Source: Paenibacillus pabuli NBRC 13638 (GTDB taxonomy: Bacteria > Bacillota > Bacilli > Paenibacillales > Paenibacillaceae). Taken from it: DNA of 64,000 bases. Under the pieces are notes generated by a model. That model saw only the letters and a program-made list of their open reading frames with translations, was not told where the DNA came from and ran no database searches. The position numbers and the translations under genes are program-made. Positions 32,901-41,627 of this stretch are shown here, piece by piece. Location of the stretch: positions 372,001 to 436,000 of the forward strand of contig NZ_BCNM01000001.1 of NCBI RefSeq assembly GCF_001514495.1. The letters are read 5' to 3'. The number at the start of each line of letters is the position of its first letter. Positions within the stretch are counted from its first letter, which is position 1.

Positions 32901-34466
32901 TCAGTTTGCGTGATAAATGGAATTCAAGTAATTCGAAATCGAACCGGTATCATCAATGGAGGTACGCAGTGCGATGTAACCGTCGGGACGAATCAATAGG
33001 AGTTCTTTACTTGCTACATCGTAAATTCGATAGGCATTCCCTGCTGTGTCGATTATGCCTTCCGCTCCCTCCGCGTTGGATGGCAGGATATAATGCACAT
33101 GGAGTTCGTCATTGGTGAAGTTCTTCAGCGAAGGATCGATGCCGTTTGCAAAGGCCAAAAGCGTCCAGTGTGGGCCGCGCAATAGGTCAAAGACACTCCC
33201 TGCAAACCCGGTGCCTTGCAGGCCCTCGGCATTAGGAGCACGATCCCCGGGCAATGAACGGGTAACATTCGTTCGAGCAGACGGGCGGATAAGAGAACTT
33301 GACCGATAGGAAATGAGAAGCCCACTCGTCAGATCGTCGGATATGGTGCTCAAAGATTGGGACAACCCTCCGCCTTCAGTCGCCGTTCCTATGACCCCGA
33401 CCATCTTCTTCGTGCTGTCCTCAAGTACGGCTTGAGCCACTGGGCGACGCTCCTCATCGTACGTGTCGAGCAAGGCGGTGTGCGCTCCGTGTAAGACGGC
33501 ATCCAGCTTCCATCCAAGGTTGTATGCGTCCTGCATCCCCGTATTCATGCCTTGACCGCCGGCCGGCGAATGAACATGAGCGGCGTCGCCGGCAAGGAAA
33601 ACCCGGCCGTTGCGGTAACTTTCAACCATACGGACGTTGACCCGGTAGATGGACAGCCAGGAAGCATCCGTGAGCCGAACACGTCCGGCCCCCGCTCGAC
33701 GGTCAAACATGGCTTGATATGCCTCTAGCGACGGCTGCTCTGGTTCTTCGATGTCTGCCGGAATTGTAGCCTGCAGTTGCCAAATATCGGATTTCGGCAG
33801 CGGTGTCACCCCGACCATTCCCTCCGAAGATGTCCAGATATGGATATGGTCACGATCCAACCCTTCCAATCGTACATCGCCAAGATACCATCGCTCATCA
33901 TCGTGTGTTTCCCCAACCAGTGGCAACTGAATAAACTTGCGGATATTGCTTTTGCCCCCGTCGGAGCCAACTACATAACGAGCGCGTATTTGCTCTTCTC
34001 CTTGTGGTGAATTCACGGTTACCGTTACACCATCCAAATCCTGAACTAGCTCTACAGCTTCCATGCCCAACTCAACTTGACCGCCAAGCACTGCATATCG
34101 GTCGCGCAATGCTTTTTCCACATCAAATTGAGCAATCCAGACCGGATCACGATAGGGTGTTTCAAGTTCAGCGCTGGCTGAAACGGTAATAGCCGGCTTG
34201 TCCACACTCCTGCCATCTGCGGTATAATAACGAACAGGCAAATCCACCACACCTGTGTCCATAATGTAACGAACGGCCTCCAAATCATCAACAACCTCGA
34301 GCGAACGGGGCTGGATTGCTTTGGCGCGAGACGCTACGTTATATAAGGCGCTTCGTTCAATAATACGATGGTCGACGTTTCGACGGGCAAGGTCGCAGGC
34401 AAGTGTAAGCCCTGTTGGTCCGGCCCCGACAATGAGAACATCAACAAAAGACTGCGCGGTTTTCAT
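32901..34466 (-). CDS. FAD-dependent aromatic monooxygenase (PHBH/phenol hydroxylase fold)
   Basis: A 521-residue group A flavoprotein monooxygenase. FAD motifs: VLIVGAGPTGLTLACDLARR (GxGxxG, residues 10-30), the DG motif GSDGGKSNIRK, and the GD motif VFLAGDAAHVHSPAGGQGMN. The C-terminal thioredoxin-like region seen in the TfdB/PheA type is present (about 410-521). It uses NAD(P)H and oxygen to hydroxylate an aromatic or polyketide-like compound; the exact substrate is unknown. AAGGAGG precedes the ATG. Divergent from a TetR repressor with a shared operator, suggesting induction by its substrate as a detoxification enzyme. Confidence 0.92.
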   Translation of the reverse strand: MKTAQSFVDVLIVGAGPTGLTLACDLARRNVDHRIIERSALYNVASRAKAIQPRSLEVVDDLEAVRYIMDTGVVDLPVRYYTADGRSVDKPAITVSASAELETPYRDPVWIAQFDVEKALRDRYAVLGGQVELGMEAVELVQDLDGVTVTVNSPQGEEQIRARYVVGSDGGKSNIRKFIQLPLVGETHDDERWYLGDVRLEGLDRDHIHIWTSSEGMVGVTPLPKSDIWQLQATIPADIEEPEQPSLEAYQAMFDRRAGAGRVRLTDASWLSIYRVNVRMVESYRNGRVFLAGDAAHVHSPAGGQGMNTGMQDAYNLGWKLDAVLHGAHTALLDTYDEERRPVAQAVLEDSTKKMVGVIGTATEGGGLSQSLSTISDDLTSGLLISYRSSSLIRPSARTNVTRSLPGDRAPNAEGLQGTGFAGSVFDLLRGPHWTLLAFANGIDPSLKNFTNDELHVHYILPSNAEGAEGIIDTAGNAYRIYDVASKELLLIRPDGYIALRTSIDDTGSISNYLNSIYHAN

Positions 34467-34509
34467 GGATAAATTCCTCCTTGATCATTGATTGTGACAT
34501 GTTGCATTG

Positions 34510-34534
34510 ATTATACTACACCGTGCAGTGTAGT
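34510..34534 (-). promoter_or_regulatory. TetR-type operator and -10 box of the monooxygenase
   Basis: ACTACAC (34515-34521) and GTGTAGT (34528-34534) form an inverted repeat with a 6-base centre. Its left end touches a minus-strand TATAAT (34510-34515). A TetR-family dimer here would block monooxygenase transcription and perhaps its own. Confidence 0.7.
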
Positions 34535-34587
34535 TTGTAAAGTGGAACTCATTTTTGATAGTATACCTGTAGGGGGGAAACGTAAGC

Positions 34588-35247
34588 ATGGATAATACGG
34601 AAAACAAAAAAATCCGCAAAGGCTCTTCAGACAAACGAGCCAAAATTATTGCAGCGGCACGAGACCTGTTTCTTTCAGATGGGTTTGATCGCTCCAGCGT
34701 CGATGCAGTCGCAGCCAAAGCGGGAGTTTCCAAACGGACCGTTTATGATTATTATGGCGACAAACAGAACTTGCTGCTTTGTGTTGTGGAAGAAACCAGT
34801 CAGGCGGTTCTGGACATGATCAAGCAAGGGATATCAGACTACCTCTGGGAATTCGAGGATCTGGAGCAGGCGCTCATCTTATTCTGCGAACAATTCGTAG
34901 CTTCTGCGAACGGTTCGTCCGATTACAGCGCTTTGATCCGTCTGGTTACAATGGAAGCCGCCAACCTGCCAGGCTCGTTTTTAGAAAAGCTGGATAACGC
35001 AACGGAAGAGGGGATTATCAGGAGGTTTACCGAGTTTGGACAAACCGGACTGCTCGATGTGCCGGATCCTGTAATGGCTACAAAGCACTTCGCTGCCTTA
35101 ACGTTTTTGTTGGTATTTGATCAACCGATAAAAGCAGGCAATTTGGAGGAGGAACATACCAAACGTATCATCACTGAAGGCGTACGCGTCTTTCTTTGCG
35201 CTTATGGAAAACGCACCGTTCAAAACGAAAATCAGCCATCAAACTGA
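34588..35247 (+). CDS. TetR-family transcriptional regulator
   Basis: A 219-residue repressor. The TetR_N HTH (about residues 12-58) reads IIAAARDLFLSDGFDRSSVD and AKAGVSKRTVYDYYGDKQNL. The C-terminal ligand-binding part is all helical (AcrR C-terminal type). GGGGGGAAA is 12 bases before the ATG. Divergent from the FAD monooxygenase with the inverted repeat between them; it should release DNA when bound to the aromatic substrate. Confidence 0.93.
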   Translation: MDNTENKKIRKGSSDKRAKIIAAARDLFLSDGFDRSSVDAVAAKAGVSKRTVYDYYGDKQNLLLCVVEETSQAVLDMIKQGISDYLWEFEDLEQALILFCEQFVASANGSSDYSALIRLVTMEAANLPGSFLEKLDNATEEGIIRRFTEFGQTGLLDVPDPVMATKHFAALTFLLVFDQPIKAGNLEEEHTKRIITEGVRVFLCAYGKRTVQNENQPSN

Positions 35248-35673
35248 TTGCGATTTTGCTTAACGATAAAAGACTGGTGGGGCCGTCAATTTAACGTAAA
35301 TATATGCCAAGGACGTGTAGGCGTTTCACAAGGCAGATTTCCAAGTTAATGACTGCTAATTAAGATTAGCGGTCATTAACTGTTTTCAAAACAAAGAAGC
35401 TGCATTAATCGCTGCGTTCGAGCACGGTGGTTCTTTTCGGGATCAGACGATTCTTATCTTGATGTTTCACATCGGCTTACGAACAATGGAAGGATGCAAT
35501 TTTAGGAGCGTACCTATTGGAGTTGATTCTGGTTTTGACAGACTAAAATGCAACTCTTCTGGTGCTTTTAGAGAAAAAGAAGTTATAATATTTGTGAAAC
35601 CGAAATCGTTTTCCGAATTGGAAAATGATACTGGGAATCTATCAGATAAACTTCTAAAAGGAGACTGTACTAT
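35248..35673. other. 426-base gene-free interval with a strong hairpin
   Basis: The interval holds the TetR terminator hairpin at 35345-35386 and a -10-like TATAAT at 35584-35589 that may serve the GH2 gene; no convincing -35. A 76-codon open frame at 35459-35689 overlaps the GH2 start and has no good ribosome site, so it is not called. Confidence 0.6.
35345..35386 (+). terminator. Terminator after the TetR gene
   Basis: A 16-pair stem (GTTAATGACTGCTAAT / ATTAGCGGTCATTAAC, one G-T pair) with loop TAAG; short T tract TGTTTT. Confidence 0.65.
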
Positions 35674-38490
35674 ATGCTGGCTAAAATAGATTTGCAAGGA
35701 AGTTGGAAACTCCAACTTGATGAGCAAAAGATTGAGACCGGACTGCATTACTCAGATATCATTTCATTGCCTAATACGACTTCTCATGCAGCCAAAGGCA
35801 AAAAGAACGAGATTGCTTTAGCAGGTGCTTTGACAGATGAGTATTTATTTGAGGGCTATGCCTGGTTTTCAAGAGAAATTGATATTCCTGCTCAGCTGGC
35901 AGGTAAGCTTTGTTATCTGCATTTGGAAAGAACAAGAGTAACGACGGTCTGGATTGATGGAGTTGAATGGGGTACACAAACCAGTCTGAACACGCCGCAC
36001 CGTTATGAAATTGGAACAGGTCTGACCGCAGGAACCCACTTGATTACGATTCGTGTAGATAATACCAATTATCCTACCAAAGGTGGTCACCTCACCTCAG
36101 AAGACACGCAGACCAACTGGAACGGGATTACCGGGAAAATGGAACTGCAATTTTATGAAAGTGTTTTCTTGAAAAACATCCAGGTTTACCCTGATCTTGC
36201 TGCTCGTTCTTTCGATATTAAGGCAGAACTTGTTGGCGATTGGCATGGGACTCGTATCGTCGTCTCATCTCAAAGCATGAATGCTGCCCCGGTTCATACG
36301 CCAGATGAACAAATATTCACTGCCGATTCAAACAATCTGCATTTTACATACAAGCTGGGTGAAGATGCCTTGTTATGGAGCGATCAGGAACCTAATGTGT
36401 ACAAGCTTCATATTCGTTTGCAAAACAACAACGGGGAGATCCTTGATTCCGAAGAGATTTGGACAGGATTGCGGGAGTTCAAAGCAGAGGGAGACAAATT
36501 TACCATCAATGGTCACAAAACATTTCTGCGTGGCAAGCATGATGGTCTGATCTTTCCGCTTACGGGTTATGCACCAACCGATGTGGAAGAATGGCTTCGC
36601 ATTCTGGGCATTTCCAAGTCATACGGAATCAATCACTACCGTTTCCATACCTGTTGTCCGCCCGAAGCTGCATTTGTTGCAGCGGATCTTCTCGGAATCT
36701 ATATGGAACCAGAGCTTCCGTTTTGGGGAACCATTACGGATGAATCCTCGGAATCTCACAATCCGGCAGAGCAGGAATATTTAATCAGTGAAGGCTATGC
36801 CATGCTGCGAGCATTCGGCAATCATCCTTCGTTTGTGATGATGTCCATGGGCAATGAATTATGGGGAAGCAAAGATAAACTGAATTCAATTCTGAAAGCG
36901 TATAAAGAATATGACAACCGTCATTTATACACAGAAGGATCTAACAATTTTCAATTTGTCCCGGACATTTTGGAGGAAAGTGAATTCTTTTGTGGTGTAC
37001 GCTTCTCCAAAGAACGCTTGTTCAGAGGCTCATATGCCATGTGTGATGCACCTCTTGGACATGTGCAAACGGACATGCCTAATACGTTGAAAGATTACGA
37101 CTCCAATATAGTTCCAGAATACACTCACTCTATGGATGATCCAGGTCTATCTGAAGGAAAAGAAATTCAAATTCAATATGGCACAGGAGCCAAAACGGTG
37201 AAGGCGGAAGCAGGAGGTCAGCAACTTGTTTCCCATGTCCCTGTCATTTCACATGAAATAGGGCAGTACGCTACGTTCCCCAATTTTGAGGAGATCCAAA
37301 AGTATACAGGTTCTCTGAAAGCGAAAAACTTTGAGCTGTTTCGAGAGCGTTTGCAAGCCAAAGGACTGGGGCATCTGGCGGATCAATACTTCAAATCTTC
37401 GGGTCAGCTGGCGGTTGCTTGTTACAAAGAAGAACTGGAAGCTGCCTTTCGTTCCAAACATCTTGCCGGATTCCAACTGCTTGACCTCCAGGATTTCAGT
37501 GGCCAGGGGACAGCGTTAGTAGGCATTCTGGACGCATTTATGGATTCTAAGGGCATAATTACACCGGAGGAGTGGAGAACATTCTGTTCAGATGCCGTAC
37601 TTTTGGCAAGGTTCCCCAAATATAATTATGAAGCTGGCGAGCTGTTCGAAGCACGGATTGAGTTAAGCTATTTTAGAAACAAAGCGTTGGATGGACTTCA
37701 ACTGAAATGGGAATTGCACGCTGTGGGTAACATTATTGCTAACGGATATGCAGATATACCTTCATTTAAGGGTGAGAATTATGTGGTTATTACGGATTTA
37801 AGCATTCGTATACCTGATGTCCCAAGGATGACAAAAGTGATGCTGAAGCTGTCAATTCCAGATACGGATATTCATAAGTCCTATGACCTATGGATTTACC
37901 CGAATCAGGTGAAAGTCGATTTTGCCGGACTACACTTGTTTTCCGAGATCTCAGAACATGCCTTGGAATTACTGGAGCGTGGAGAAGACGTTCTACTTTT
38001 CCCGTCACCGGAAAATATTCAAAATGCGATTGAAGGTTTTTATAGCACGGACTTTTGGTCCTTCCCTATGTTTCGTTCCATATCAGAAAGCATGAAGAAG
38101 GATGTTCCCGTGGGAACCATGGGATTGCTTATCCAGAAAGACCACGCTGTATTTGAGCATTTTTCTACGGAAGATTACTCAACTTATCCATGGTGGAGCA
38201 TTGTGTCCCAGTCCTCATCGATCATTCTGGATGACCTGGATAAAGACTTGAAGCCACTGGTCCAGACGATTGATAATTTTGAGCGGAACCACAAACTTGG
38301 CATGTTGATGGAGTGTCGTGTACTGAATGGAAGAGTGCTGATGGGCGCACTTCATCTGGAAAATCTGATGAATACGCTGGAAGGAAGACAGTTGATATAC
38401 AGCTTCCTTCGTTATGTGAAAAGTCCGGCTTATCAGCCTGTTGCCCGACTGGAAGTGGAAGAGCTTCGCCAGTTGTTTAACAAAGGATAA
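35674..38490 (+). CDS. Glycoside hydrolase family 2 protein
   Basis: A 938-residue GH2-type enzyme with no signal peptide, so cytoplasmic. Order: N-terminal sugar-binding jelly roll (residues 1-170, GYAWFSREIDIP and HLERTRVTTVWIDG), immunoglobulin-like domain (about 170-265), TIM barrel (about 270-640) with SMGNELWGS carrying the acid/base Glu and SHEIGQYATFPN carrying the probable nucleophile Glu, then a C-terminal beta region. GH2 includes beta-galactosidases, beta-mannosidases and beta-glucuronidases; I cannot tell which this is. AAAAGGAG lies upstream of the ATG. Monocistronic and not next to a transporter. Confidence 0.88.
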   Translation: MLAKIDLQGSWKLQLDEQKIETGLHYSDIISLPNTTSHAAKGKKNEIALAGALTDEYLFEGYAWFSREIDIPAQLAGKLCYLHLERTRVTTVWIDGVEWGTQTSLNTPHRYEIGTGLTAGTHLITIRVDNTNYPTKGGHLTSEDTQTNWNGITGKMELQFYESVFLKNIQVYPDLAARSFDIKAELVGDWHGTRIVVSSQSMNAAPVHTPDEQIFTADSNNLHFTYKLGEDALLWSDQEPNVYKLHIRLQNNNGEILDSEEIWTGLREFKAEGDKFTINGHKTFLRGKHDGLIFPLTGYAPTDVEEWLRILGISKSYGINHYRFHTCCPPEAAFVAADLLGIYMEPELPFWGTITDESSESHNPAEQEYLISEGYAMLRAFGNHPSFVMMSMGNELWGSKDKLNSILKAYKEYDNRHLYTEGSNNFQFVPDILEESEFFCGVRFSKERLFRGSYAMCDAPLGHVQTDMPNTLKDYDSNIVPEYTHSMDDPGLSEGKEIQIQYGTGAKTVKAEAGGQQLVSHVPVISHEIGQYATFPNFEEIQKYTGSLKAKNFELFRERLQAKGLGHLADQYFKSSGQLAVACYKEELEAAFRSKHLAGFQLLDLQDFSGQGTALVGILDAFMDSKGIITPEEWRTFCSDAVLLARFPKYNYEAGELFEARIELSYFRNKALDGLQLKWELHAVGNIIANGYADIPSFKGENYVVITDLSIRIPDVPRMTKVMLKLSIPDTDIHKSYDLWIYPNQVKVDFAGLHLFSEISEHALELLERGEDVLLFPSPENIQNAIEGFYSTDFWSFPMFRSISESMKKDVPVGTMGLLIQKDHAVFEHFSTEDYSTYPWWSIVSQSSSIILDDLDKDLKPLVQTIDNFERNHKLGMLMECRVLNGRVLMGALHLENLMNTLEGRQLIYSFLRYVKSPAYQPVARLEVEELRQLFNKG

Positions 38491-38524
38491 GTTTTAATGT
38501 TTCGCGAAAAATTGACGAGTATAG

Positions 38525-38562
38525 ATGAAGAGGTCCGTGCATTCCAGCATGGACCTCTTCAT
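38525..38562. terminator. Stem-loop after the GH2 gene
   Basis: ATGAAGAGGTCC / GGACCTCTTCAT, 12 perfect pairs plus 4 inner pairs. No long T run, so a moderate terminator or 3' stabiliser. Confidence 0.6.
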
Positions 38563-38750
38563 TAGTTTAAGCTGGTTTACAGCGTTGTTTTCGTGTTCGC
38601 GAATATCACTCCTAAACGCATGAACGACTTTCCATATGTCTGGCGATTAACAAATGTTATCCATTCGTTCAATGGATCGCAGTGGTCTCGATCGTTTGGC
38701 GCAACCGAGGCAAGTTCCTGCTTTCTCCTATGCCGGGTTGCTTGATGTAA

Positions 38751-38789
38751 ATAAAAAGAAACCCATGTCTTCAAAAGACAGAGTTTCTT
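38751..38789 (-). terminator. Terminator of the SufR-like gene
   Basis: Read on the minus strand: AAGAAAC...GTCTT/AAGAC...GTTTCTT paired in two blocks, followed by TTTTTAT. It lies about 120 bases past the stop of the SufR-like gene. The rest of 38563-38906 holds nothing recognised. Confidence 0.65.
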
Positions 38790-38906
38790 GACAATCTGAC
38801 GCTACTGACCTTGTTAGCAGCGTTTGATGTTTAATTCGTGCATTCATATAAGTATCCATTCCAGATATACATATGTGGTGTTCAAATCTGTAGAGCGCTA
38901 CCGTTA

Positions 38907-39563
38907 TTATTTTTTTTCTCTAACCTTATATATACAGTTTCTTCCCCCGGCTAGAATATATTCGACCCGTTCAATCTGGACATCTTTCCCCAGAACGGTA
39001 TTAAACAACTGTAACTCATTCTTACATAACCCGGTACATACTGCAGCAGCTTCACAGATGGGACAATGCTTCTCAATAAACAAGAGACTGCCATCTTCCT
39101 GATCTTTGACCTCGGCCATATAACCTTCACGGGTGCGAATATCCGCGAGTTTCTCCAGTTTCTCTCTTATCCCAGATGAATCCCCGATGAAGTGAAGATA
39201 CTGCTCTTGCATATTTTTATTTCGGACAGCGAGCAGCTTGTCCAGCCCCTCGTTTCCAAAAGCCTCTTTCATGGAATGGATCAGACTCACGGATAATTCC
39301 GAATATCCGCTTGGAAAAAAACGATCCGCTGCGGGTGTTAATGTCCATAGCTTGGTTGGTCGACCCATGGGACGGGCTTCCTCTTCATACGTGACCAAGC
39401 CTTCTTCTTTCAGCGCATTTAAGTGTTGACGTATAGCCATTCCAGACAGCTCGAATTGGGAGGAGAGTGCCACAACATCCATTCCGCCTTGTTGCTTAAG
39501 CAGATTAATAATTGCCCTGCGGGTGCTGGTGGAGGCATCCTTTTTCGTATGATTTCGGCTCAC
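38907..39563 (-). CDS. SufR-like iron-sulfur HTH transcriptional regulator
   Basis: A 218-residue regulator. N-terminal winged helix (residues 14-75: RRAIINLLKQQGGMDVVALS, GMAIRQHLNALKEEGLV) followed by a domain ending in a Cys cluster: CPICEAAAVCTGLCKNELQL and a final GGRNCIYKV. Five Cys in this pattern, with VERVEYIL between, match the SufR family, whose members bind an Fe-S cluster and control suf genes. It is divergent from a gene set that contains an A-type Fe-S carrier, which supports that reading. A ribosome site AAAGGAGG lies before the ATG. Cluster binding is inferred from family, not shown here. Confidence 0.82.
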   Translation of the reverse strand: MSRNHTKKDASTSTRRAIINLLKQQGGMDVVALSSQFELSGMAIRQHLNALKEEGLVTYEEEARPMGRPTKLWTLTPAADRFFPSGYSELSVSLIHSMKEAFGNEGLDKLLAVRNKNMQEQYLHFIGDSSGIREKLEKLADIRTREGYMAEVKDQEDGSLLFIEKHCPICEAAAVCTGLCKNELQLFNTVLGKDVQIERVEYILAGGRNCIYKVREKK

Positions 39564-39623
39564 GGTGAACCTCCTTTTAAAGCAACGTTATCTGCATCAC
39601 TCCGTACATTTTAAACAAAAATA

Positions 39624-39683
39624 TTGACAAAGTCAAAGCCGAACTGTAGCTTATAGTTTGTAAGGTAAAATGTTTACTAACTA
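39624..39683. promoter_or_regulatory. Divergent regulatory region with two dyads
   Basis: TTGACaaaGTCAA (39624-39636) is a perfect short dyad containing a TTGACA -35-like hexamer. TAGTTTGTAAG (39654-39664) and TTTACTAACTA (39673-39683) form a second inverted repeat, 9 of 11 complementary, 8 bases apart. Both lie between the SufR-like gene and the Fe-S carrier gene set, so they are the best candidates for its operator. Confidence 0.5.
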
Positions 39684-39807
39684 TCGGGATACGGTATGCA
39701 CATAAAAATCCTCTTAATGCACTCGTTCACTGGTTCACCAGAGCTTGAATTAAATAAAAAAGAAAGTATTTTGAGATCACAAGAATGTTATATCCGGAGG
39801 TTTCTGC

Positions 39808-40146
39808 ATGATATATGTGTTAATCCTGTCCGATATCCATCACATCGTTAAAAGTTTAAGTGTATTGATTCGAACTGATCCGTCTTTGTATATACTGGAC
39901 GCAACTCCTCATCTGATCCATAACTTTAATCATCTTCCGGATAACACGGTGATTATCGTTGATATGAATTTGGTGAATATCGAACCGCTTATAAAACAAA
40001 TTTCCGAGAAATGCCGGGTGATATTATACGGTGGATCTATGGAAATTATAGATATTCCTTGTCATCTGCAAAAAACAAGTTCTGGATATTTCAACGCGTA
40101 TACGAGTCCTGAAGAAATCATTAAAATTGTAGTGGGCTGCATTTGA
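39808..40146 (+). CDS. Small response-regulator receiver-like protein
   Basis: A 112-residue protein resembling a stand-alone CheY-type receiver that has degenerated. VLILSDIHHIVKSLSVLI looks like strand 1 and helix 1 but has one acidic residue where receivers have two; TVIIVDMNLVNIEPL keeps an Asp at the phospho-acceptor place; the end (GYFNAYTSPEEIIKIVVGC) resembles strand 5 and helix 5, with Asn or Ala where the conserved Lys is expected. No output domain. GGAGG is 10 bases before the ATG. First gene after the SufR-like regulator; 43 bases before the Fe-S carrier gene. Fold assignment is tentative. Confidence 0.6.
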   Translation: MIYVLILSDIHHIVKSLSVLIRTDPSLYILDATPHLIHNFNHLPDNTVIIVDMNLVNIEPLIKQISEKCRVILYGGSMEIIDIPCHLQKTSSGYFNAYTSPEEIIKIVVGCI

Positions 40147-40192
40147 AAAAATAAAGGACTATCCAAAAAATATATTTCAAGGAGGTATAATG

Positions 40193-40549
40193 ATGATTCA
40201 CGTCAGTGAGGCAGCATCAGCAAAAATCGTCGAAATTCTGGCAAGTGCGGCTACCCAACATTCGTTTCTTAGAGTGGGTGTGGAGGAAGGGGGATGCAGC
40301 GGATTGTCCTACACGCTTGTGGTGGATGAGCAGCAAGCAGAAGGGGATATCTTATTGGATAAAAAGGAATTTGGAGTATTGATTCATACAAATAGTGTTC
40401 CATATATTGAAGGCCTTGAAATTGATTATGAAGAAAGCGGCATGACAGGCGGGTTCACGATGAACAACCCTAATGCAAAGGTATCTTGCGGATGCGGGGC
40501 CAGCTTTAGAATGGCGAATTATCGTGGTGAAGTCAAAAAATGCGATTAA
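40193..40549 (+). CDS. A-type iron-sulfur carrier (IscA/SufA/HesB family)
   Basis: A 118-residue A-type carrier. The three conserved Cys are present: one in VEEGGCSGLSY (about residue 34) and two in SCGCGASFRM near the C-terminus. These proteins bind Fe or an Fe-S cluster and pass it to target proteins in the cytoplasm. AAGGAGG lies 7 bases before the ATG at 40193; an ATG at 40190 is also possible. It is the second gene of the set divergent from the SufR-like regulator. Confidence 0.93.
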   Translation: MIHVSEAASAKIVEILASAATQHSFLRVGVEEGGCSGLSYTLVVDEQQAEGDILLDKKEFGVLIHTNSVPYIEGLEIDYEESGMTGGFTMNNPNAKVSCGCGASFRMANYRGEVKKCD

Positions 40550-40663
40550 TTGTCAGCAGGCAGGAATATTTTCATTCAAAGCCTCATAATAAACATATAT
40601 TGCAGGAGTTTTATGCTCAATGATCGTGCAATCATGTCTTTTTCAACGCAGGGAGAGAATGTC

Positions 40664-41554
40664 ATGAACATTTTTGAAAATCACATACCTTTGGAAAAAT
40701 TAAAGCGAGATGAACCGTTAAAAGAACACACATATATAAAACTAGGCGGGAAAGCAGACATACTTATTCATCCAACCACGATAGAAGAAATTATGAACAT
40801 CCTGACTATTACAAAAATGCATCAAATACCTCTGACTGTCATTGGAAAGGGATCCAATGTCATCATTAAGGATCAGGGAGTTCGCGGAGTAACGATTTCT
40901 TTGAGCCATTTCGATCAGATTAAGGTCAGTGACAACCGGATTGTCGCGCAAAGTGGTTCCAGTATTATCGATGTGTCGCGGATCGCTTTGGATCACAGCT
41001 TGACGGGTCTGGAGTTTGCCTGTGGAATACCGGGAAGTACAGGCGGCGCTTTATATATGAATGCGGGGGCTTATGGCGGTCAGATGGATGAGGTCGTCGA
41101 GCGAGCGCTTGTGGTCACTAAAGATGGAGAACTACTGGACATGGTCCGAGATGACATGAAACTTGGTTATCGAAACAGTATCTTCAAAACGGATCAATAC
41201 ATCATCCTTGAAGTCGAATTTAGACTCAAAAAAGGCAACAAGGATGTTATCTCCAGTATCATGCAGGATTTAACGTTTAAACGGGAATCCAAACAACCGC
41301 TTGAGTACCCTTCTTGCGGAAGTGTATTCAAACGTCCAGAGGGACACTACGTGGGAAAACTCATTCAAGAATGCAACCTGCAAGGCACTCGTATTGGTGG
41401 AGCTGAGATCTCCAGGAAGCATGCAGGTTTTATCATTAATACAGATCATGCAACTGCCGAGGATTATTTGGAATTAATCAAATTAATCAAAAAAAGGGTG
41501 TATGAAAAATTCAATATTGAATTGGAGACGGAAGTCATTATTTTGGGAGAGTAG
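40664..41554 (+). CDS. murB: UDP-N-acetylenolpyruvoylglucosamine reductase (MurB)
   Basis: A 296-residue type II MurB, the FAD enzyme that reduces UDP-GlcNAc-enolpyruvate to UDP-MurNAc with NADPH in peptidoglycan synthesis. Motifs: HTYIKLGGKADILIHP, VIGKGSNVIIKD (FAD binding), GIPGSTGGALYMNAGAYGG, YRNSIFK and PSCGSVFKRP with the proton-donating Ser. The start at 40664 has GGGAGAG upstream. Its place among Fe-S and flavin genes, not with dcw genes, suggests a second copy used under special conditions; whether another murB exists elsewhere cannot be seen. Confidence 0.93.
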   Translation: MNIFENHIPLEKLKRDEPLKEHTYIKLGGKADILIHPTTIEEIMNILTITKMHQIPLTVIGKGSNVIIKDQGVRGVTISLSHFDQIKVSDNRIVAQSGSSIIDVSRIALDHSLTGLEFACGIPGSTGGALYMNAGAYGGQMDEVVERALVVTKDGELLDMVRDDMKLGYRNSIFKTDQYIILEVEFRLKKGNKDVISSIMQDLTFKRESKQPLEYPSCGSVFKRPEGHYVGKLIQECNLQGTRIGGAEISRKHAGFIINTDHATAEDYLELIKLIKKRVYEKFNIELETEVIILGE

Positions 41555-41627
41555 GCAAGCATGAACAGTGAGCTGGAAACATCGGAAGAGTTCCATGATT
41601 CATAAGACGCCAATTGGAGGTTATATT

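Noticed and set aside
35459..35689. 76-codon open frame before the GH2 gene
   Set aside because: No convincing ribosome site, overlaps the GH2 start, and the text resembles no family; probably leader sequence.
38824..39102. 92-codon plus-strand open frame
   Set aside because: Overlaps the SufR-like gene on the other strand, which has clear domains and a good ribosome site.
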